Shown here piece after piece: positions 43,403-48,340 of a stretch of DNA of 48,340 nucleotides; the first letter of the stretch is position 1, and every line of letters starts with the position of its first letter. The stretch is from Pelagophyceae sp. CCMP2097 (taxonomy: Eukaryota > Sar > Pelagophyceae). A model generated the notes under the pieces. The model did not search any database and was not told the origin of the DNA. It worked only from the letters and a program-made list of their open reading frames with translations. Made by a program: the position numbers and the translations under genes. Location of the stretch: the NCBI GenBank assembly GCA_026770575.1, contig MU657175.1:331442-379781 (forward strand), read 5' to 3'.

Positions 43403-45035
43403 GCCGCGCGGCGCGGCGCGCTGCTGGAGCTGCCGCCGGTGCCTGCGCGGCGGGCTCACGAAAAAAACGCCCGGCCGCCGAGCGAGGCCCGGCCGCCGAG
43501 CGAGGCCCGGCCGCCGAGCGAGGCCCGGCCGCCTCGGCCTCGCGCTGCCGCGCTTTCGGGACTGCCCGGGACGACACAGTCGGCACGCACTCTGTCCAGA
43601 GCGCCTTGTGCGCGGCGGGCGCCGACGCCATGGCGTTCTCCGGGAAGCGCGACTGGAACCTGCGATGCGCCGTCGAGCCGCGCAAAGCCTCCAACCCGCC
43701 CTTTGCCATCCCGGGCCTCTTGCGCGCGGCGGTCCGACGCCGGCTTTGAACCAGTGCTCGAACGTCGTCGCGTCGCTCCTGCGCTCACGGTTCGAGGCGG
43801 CGGGCTGCGGCCGTCGAGGGACAAAGGCACAAAGACGCACCGGTCTCTGACAAATGCGACGATCGAGTCGTGGTCCGCCTCGAGCGCTCGAATCTTCAAC
43901 TGCATCCAATCAAATGGATCCAGCGGCGCCGCCGACACTACAAGAACACATTGAGGCCGCGGGACCGAGGCGCGGTGCCCCCAAAAGGCAGAGTCACGGA
44001 CCTCGTCTGCGGCCGGAGGGCGTCTCGGATGAGGCGCGCTGCGGCGTCGGCCGCGCCGTCGGCTGTGGCGGCGGCGGCGCCGCCGCCGCCTCAGCCTCGG
44101 GCCGGGGCGGCTCGGCCAAACGTTGCTGCACGTCGACGGACGCGGCGCGCGCGCGTGACTCGCTCAGCTCGCGCATCCGAGGCGAGTCGTCGCCGCGCGC
44201 CGTGCGCCGCCCGCGTCGTGTCTGGCCGGGAGCCGTCGTGTGGGCCTATAACCGTCGTCGCACAGCCCGGTCGGCGCAAACCTCGGCGGGACCCCACACC
44301 GAGGTCCACGTCTTCGCATTTCCGGCGCCGGTGGCTTGCGAGGCGCGTGCGCTCGCGGGCCTCGCGCATTGCGAGCCAGGACTCGCGCGCGGCGCCGTCA
44401 GCGGCGTCGTCGTGCGCCGCGGGCCCCGTGGGTCCCGACGCCGCGCGGGTAAGTGCGCGCGTCGGCGCGGGCGGCGGCGCGGGCGCGGGCGGCGGCGCGC
44501 GGCCCCGCGGCGGCGCCGGCCCCGCCGGCCGCTCCGCTGCCTCTTTAGCTGCCAAAGCCTCGTCCGCCTTGCGCGCCTGCGGTCTCGCGGTGCGAGGCGG
44601 CGCGGGCTCAAAAAGGTTCCAGAGACGGCAAAAGCGGGCGCTCTCGGCGCGTCGCAGCGCCGCCACCTGCGCCGCCGCCCAACGCCCCGGCTTGCGCGAA
44701 AGCCGCGCACGGGCGAGATGCCGGAATACCCTCGAGAACCGGGGCGGGCCCGTGCACGTCTCGCGTCACGCACCGCGTCCGCCGCGCCTACGCCGCGCGC
44801 ATTTCGAAGCGCGCCGCGCAAAGGTCGTCGCGCCCTCGGCCCGCGGCGCGGCCGCCCGGCGCCCCAGCGGGGAACGCGGGCCGCTCGGTGCCCAACGCAG
44901 AGGGGACCGAATCAGAGCCCCAACACAGAGGGGGGCCGCATCAGAGCGCGTACCAGCGTCTTTGTTTCTCGACGAGCTGCGGTGCAGCTGCAGGTCGAAG
45001 GAGAACTTGCGCCGCGGCGCCAGGCGGCCCAGCAT
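42586..45035 (-). CDS. Unresolved multi-exon gene, unknown function
   Basis: Several minus-strand segments look like real exons. A possible start is MLGRLAPRRKFSFDLQLHRS at 45035, followed by a GTACGC donor. Others carry AALRRAESARFCRLWNLFEP, ELSESRARAASVDVQQRLAE, PLDPFDWMQLKIRALEADHD spliced to SDATTFEHWFKAG, FPENAMASAPAAHKALWTEC, HVITWHEAASSCWSRAS, DGCWSLDLYKGGIKREKPG spliced to MIALYVHYDAPRG, and a last piece ending DDDDADVVLAAGR. Splice junctions could be fixed only for some pairs, so exon order is known but the full protein is not. Part of the span has a 15-bp GAGGCCCGGCCGCCG tandem repeat and a GCC run. No family was recognised. Two or more genes are possible. Confidence 0.4.
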
Positions 45036-45137
45036 CGCGGCGGCGACCGGCGACCGCGGGCGCGCCGCGGTAGCGGATCGGGGCCAAAAACGATCGACAC
45101 CTCGAGGGCGACTTTAGAACGGATTTGATGATGGTAT

Positions 45138-45650
45138 GGTCCCGGACACCAAAATTGAAGTGAGCGATGAGAGCACTTTTACCGGGCGCAACTTTGGCGT
45201 GCGCCTTGTTGGGCGCATACGGACTCATGCGATCAAGGTTGGGCATCATCCAACGGGTAGAACAAAGCTAGGAAAGGCGGAATTTAAGTCCCAATCTGTC
45301 CAAAAACAGGCCAAAACAACATGTTGTGAGACGACTAAACGTTTGGCGATACAATGCGAAGGGCCGGTGGCGCGTCGCCACCCAAGCCGAGCACGCCCCC
45401 GGCCAGCCATCGAGGCGCAAGCAACGTCCTCCTTGGTAAATACCAAACGAAGGGCTTAGTCGCCTCACAACATGTTGTTTTGGCCCTTTTTAAACCAAAA
45501 GGACTTAAATTCTGCCTTTCCCACTTGGATGTTGCTCAACCTTGACTCTGCAGGTCCGTTTGCACCCGACGAGGCGAGCGCCAAAGTTGCGCCCGGGAAA
45601 GTGCACTTGTCGCGGCGTTTTAATACAATTTTGAAGTGGTGTCCGGGACC
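45138..45650. mobile_element. Long imperfect inverted repeat (foldback element)
   Basis: Arms 45138-45335 and 45459-45650 are inverted copies at roughly three-quarters identity. Shared blocks are GGTCCCGGACACC at the outer ends, GGGCGCAACTTTGGCG, AAGGTTG, GGCAGAATTTAAGTCC and CAAAACAACATGTTGTGAG at the inner ends. The 123-bp spacer is GC-rich and unrelated. No protein frame is seen. From 45651 to 45910 nothing further is supported. Confidence 0.7.
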
Positions 45651-45910
45651 CTTGATGGATCGCCCGCAGGATTCGGCGATGTACGGCCGTGACCCGGGCT
45701 GTTGCGACTGCGGGGGGTCGACGGTCCACTTTGGTCCACGTGCGGCGCTGTGCTTTTGACCCCGTGTGACGCACAGCCAGCGGGTTGCTCCGTTGAAATT
45801 TTGCGTTCGCAATGCGAACTGAACTTTTGTACATGTAGTCAAGCGGAAAGTTCCGTCTAAGAATTCTTTCGGGAACCCAAGACCCGGGCTCTTCCGCTAC
45901 TCGTGCGAGT

Positions 45911-47251
45911 ATGCGCCTCATCATCACGGTCGTGTGGTCCGCGCTGGCGCCCTGGCATGCGGCGGGCCTGCGCGGCAACGCGCGGCCGGGGCAGCGCGCT
46001 CAAAGTGCAAAAAGCTCCATCGACAAAAAGCCTCTGCAATCGGTCGAAGAACAACACCCCATAAAGGGCGCCGCCGCCCCCCAGGAATTGTCCGAGGAGG
46101 CGCTCGGGCTGCGGCGCGTCCACGTCGACGACGTCTGGGTCTACGAGGTTGAGGATCATGCGTTTCGAAAGCGGCGTCCCTCTTTTGTCGAGCCTTCTAG
46201 ACCCCCCGGGAGCTCCGCCGCGCCGACGGTGCCGCCGCGCATTCCCTTTCCGCGCAGGTTTTGGCGCGGCACGACGGCGGCGAAGAACCCTTTTGGCCTG
46301 CGGCTCTGGCCGGGCAGCGTCGCAATATCGCGGCGGCTGCGTTTGAAACCCGAGTCGGGATCATGCGATGCGATGCAGCCAAGCCCACGGGGACCCCAGA
46401 TGCATACCCGTCTAGGATTCGACCTTTCCAATGTGCGACGACAGGTACGCACCGCCGGTTAAAGGGCAAGACGGTCGTCGAATTGGGCTGCGGCTGCGGC
46501 CTCGCCTCGATTGTCGCGGCAAAGGCCGGCGCGGCCAAAGCTGTCGCGGTGCGCTCCCCCGACCCGGAAAGTCGCCAACCGACGCGCGTTTCTTTAGACG
46601 GACGTTTCTGCGGAAGTGCGGCTTCGCCGCCCTCCTCCTTGGACGGGGCCGGATTCCTCGCTAGGCGCTGAGCCTGGCGTCTCGCGCGGCGGATGCGCAG
46701 GGTGTTTCAATCGAGACTTGTGTTTTCGACGTGCGGGGCGCGAGGGACGTGATCCCGAGGGATTTCGATATTCTTTGCGCCGCGGACATGTTCGACGACG
46801 TTTCGCTCGCGGCGTGCAAACCCCGGCGTCCAAACGGAGGGTTTGCCAAGGCGCGGGGGCGCGCCAGCCGACGCTCGCCCGTAAAGGCATCGGCGTGCGA
46901 GTGGTCCGGGCGCTGCGCCTCGGCCGCGAGGTCATCGTCGCGACGGCCGACGGCGACGATCCGCAAGCCGTAAATGCCTTTCTCGACTTAGTCAGAGCTG
47001 CCGACGTCGTCGACGAAGCTAAACTCGTCTTCCATGCCGTCCCGCGCCTCGTCGTCGCAGACGCAAAACGGCCGCGCCCTGCCGGTGGAAACGCAAAAAG
47101 CGAGAGGACGCGCCACCGTCGACGCACTCGAGATTGGCGCCTCGAGGGCCGTCTTCGCCGCGGCAAAGGGCCTTGCTATAGACGCTTTGATGCCGAGAGG
47201 CGCGGCGTTCCCTCTCGTATACTCCTCCTCGCCTCGAGTATGCTCCTCTAG
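45911..47251 (+). CDS. METTL21/FAM86-like SAM methyltransferase
   Basis: The start MRLIITVVWSALAPWHAAG is signal-peptide-like. Before the SAM fold comes NPFGLRLWPGSVAISRRL, the family's WP motif. The first exon (45911-46340) then joins 46445-46548, with motif I VVELGCGCGLASIVAAKAGA, next a tiny exon 46598-46615 encoding TDVSAE, then 46665-46799 with ALSLASRAADAQGV and DFDILCAADMFDD (post-motif DxxD). A further exon from 46868 has RVVRALRLGREVIVATADG. These are hallmarks of Methyltransf_16 proteins, which often methylate lysine or other protein residues; the substrate here is unknown. The splice phases agree up to motif III, but the C-terminal end and final exon(s) are uncertain, so the end given is the last stop in the running frame. 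Confidence 0.7.
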
Positions 47252-47319
47252 GCGCACTGGAAGGCCAAGGAGGCGGCGGTGCTCCACCTGAACCATCCGA
47301 AGTGGCTCTCGCCGTTTCG

Positions 47320-47505
47320 CGGCCACAACTCGTAGCGAGCAAGGCCCGGAGGGCGCCGGAATCCCATGGAGCGGACCGCGCCGGGTGCACATCGTTCACA
47401 CAACGAAATCCCTGACGGACCGCCCTTCCGCGGCCGCAACTCGTAGCCGGAAGCCCATGGAGCGGACCGCATCGGGGTCACGTCGTTAATACAACGGAAT
47501 CCACG
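47320..47505. repeat. Imperfect tandem duplication, ~105-bp unit
   Basis: Two copies share TTCCGCGGCC(A/G)CAACTCGTAG, CCCATGGAGCGGACCGC and CACAACGAAATCC/TACAACGGAATCC. They lie just after the methyltransferase gene. Confidence 0.75.
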
Positions 47506-47775
47506 AAAGGCCCGCCCAGCGCGAAAACGCGCCCAGCGAGCACAGCGGCACCCGAAGCGCCCGCCGTATCGGAGCGCGTGCCAGTGACTCGTCGACGAGT
47601 GGTATACGGGCCGTTGCAGGTCGAAGAAGGCGTTTGCGACGGCGGCGATGATCGGGCCGTAGACGTGTTTAGGACCCGAGGTGCCCCGGCGATGACGTAC
47701 GAGCCGTCAGGGAAGTGAAGATTCGCGATCTTCCCGGGAGCACGCGCGCTCCCGCGGTCCGAGATTTTGTTCACT
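47506..47775 (-). other. Possible minus-strand coding fragment
   Basis: One minus frame reads APGKIANLHFPDGSYVIAG; another, after a shift, reads VYGPIIAAVANAFFDLQRPV then YHSSTSHWHALRY. Both look protein-like but lie in different frames with no clear splice between them. Could be a gene relic. Family not recognised. Confidence 0.25.
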
Positions 47776-47949
47776 GTCGAATTAGATTATCACCGGAAAT
47801 CTATTAACTATTTTTGGCTCGTGAAGGCGGTTGGCGCTGCGCCGGCCACTCCCGCGAGACGCCCTGGGCGCGCTTGTTTGGCTTTTTCGTCAACTGTCTT
47901 ATTTTGGCGAGACTCTGCGAAAGCTTCTTAATTAGTAGTTAATCAAGTC

Positions 47950-48227
47950 TAAACCTTAGGGCCCAAATCAAAAGTCGATGAAGGCGCCAATGAGTTCCCG
48001 GCCAATTGAGACAGACGTTAGGGGCAATGTGCCCGAACGTTATGTCCAAATTGGCCGGCAATTCCTTGCCTCCAAAGTAGGCTACTAAAATTTCGCGGTT
48101 TGAGACGTTGCTTCTTCGCGCGCTGGTCTCCGAGGCGCCAACTAATACGACTGGAGGGGGCGGCAAGAGCGCACGCGCTAAAAGAAGTTATCTTCGGCGA
48201 TTTCTGTTGTGCAAATTCGACAGTGGT
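47950..48227 (-). repeat. Dispersed repeat R2, copy 2
   Basis: Reverse complement of 10190-10467, with small differences (for example GGGCACATTGCCCCTAACG in place of GGGCTGACTGCCCCTTGCG). Here it is not next to R1. Confidence 0.9.
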
Positions 48228-48256
48228 TTCAACTACTAGGAATTCCTAGTACTAGT

Positions 48257-48340
48257 ATTACAAGAGCGCGCCGGAGGCACACGGAGGACCCGAAGGATAC
48301 AGCCAAATCCCATTGCAATGCCCACGTAAATAATTGAAAT
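48257..48340 (-). repeat. Dispersed repeat R3, copy 2 (cut by window end)
   Basis: Reverse complement of 39858-39941. The window ends inside it, so a further foldback element like that at 39.5 kb may continue beyond the edge. Confidence 0.9.

Noticed and set aside
43854..45128. Two overlapping plus-strand frames of more than 400 codons
   Set aside because: Arg/Ala low-complexity translations from very high GC. The minus strand holds the complex, splice-compatible segments.
1..48340. Prokaryotic or organellar origin
   Set aside because: Spliceosomal introns in nearly all recognised genes, nuclear-encoded ribosomal protein eL39, SF3A3 and targeting presequences rule this out.

Overview
The window is nuclear DNA from a GC-rich, intron-containing eukaryote. 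Introns are mostly 42-260 nt, usually start GTGCGT or GTGAGT and end TAG|G or CAG|G, and at least two well-constrained ones start with GC. A MYND/RING/Sel1 protein, proline-threonine mucin-like surface protein, RAP-domain organellar protein, signal-peptide-bearing metabolic proteins and very GC-rich third codon positions together suggest a stramenopile alga, most like a pelagophyte such as Aureococcus. That placement is inference. One 10-base run of N marks an assembly gap.

Layout. 0.4-1.4 kb: MYND/RING/Sel1 gene. 1.8-3.8 kb: splicing factor SF3A3 in five exons. 3.9-6.2 kb: a degenerate 14-nt minisatellite interrupted by a lone WD40 exon, then a second GC-rich repeat. 6.5-8.3 kb: a small ER membrane protein and, divergently, WDR92 (five exons, 357 aa, as in human). 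8.6-9.7 kb: a second block of the same minisatellite. 10-12.75 kb: an unknown gene between two 205-bp direct repeats. 12.8-19.1 kb: a very large PCIF1-type cap methyltransferase gene with added Tudor-like and zinc-finger modules. 19.7-24.3 kb (minus): an eleven-exon RRM + FAST/HPR-like repeat + RAP protein with a mitochondrial-type presequence. 24.4-25.5 kb: a non-autonomous TIR element with an internal hairpin, followed by a decayed second copy of the MYND/RING/Sel1 gene. 27.3-28.9 kb (minus): ribosomal protein eL39 and an unknown two-TM protein. 29.3-31.9 kb: GFAT. 32.3-33.0 kb: a broken or mis-sequenced small membrane-protein gene. 33.5-35.7 kb: a tail-anchored coiled-coil protein. 36.5-38.5 kb: a mucin-like surface protein. 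38.5-40.0 kb: foldback and SINE-like repeats. 40.2-41.8 kb: an RMD1/DUF155 protein. 42.6-45.0 kb (minus): an unresolved multi-exon gene. 45.1-45.65 kb: a long inverted repeat. 45.9-47.2 kb: a METTL21/FAM86-like methyltransferase. The right end carries inverted copies of repeats seen at 10 kb and 39.9 kb.

The genes are unrelated housekeeping and accessory loci, not an operon. RNA handling recurs: spliceosome (SF3A3), mRNA cap methylation (PCIF1-like), organellar RNA (RAP), translation (eL39). Exon models were built by hand from splice signals, reading phase and family conservation. WDR92, eL39, SF3A3, GFAT, RMD1, the RAP gene and the PCIF1-like gene all close in phase.
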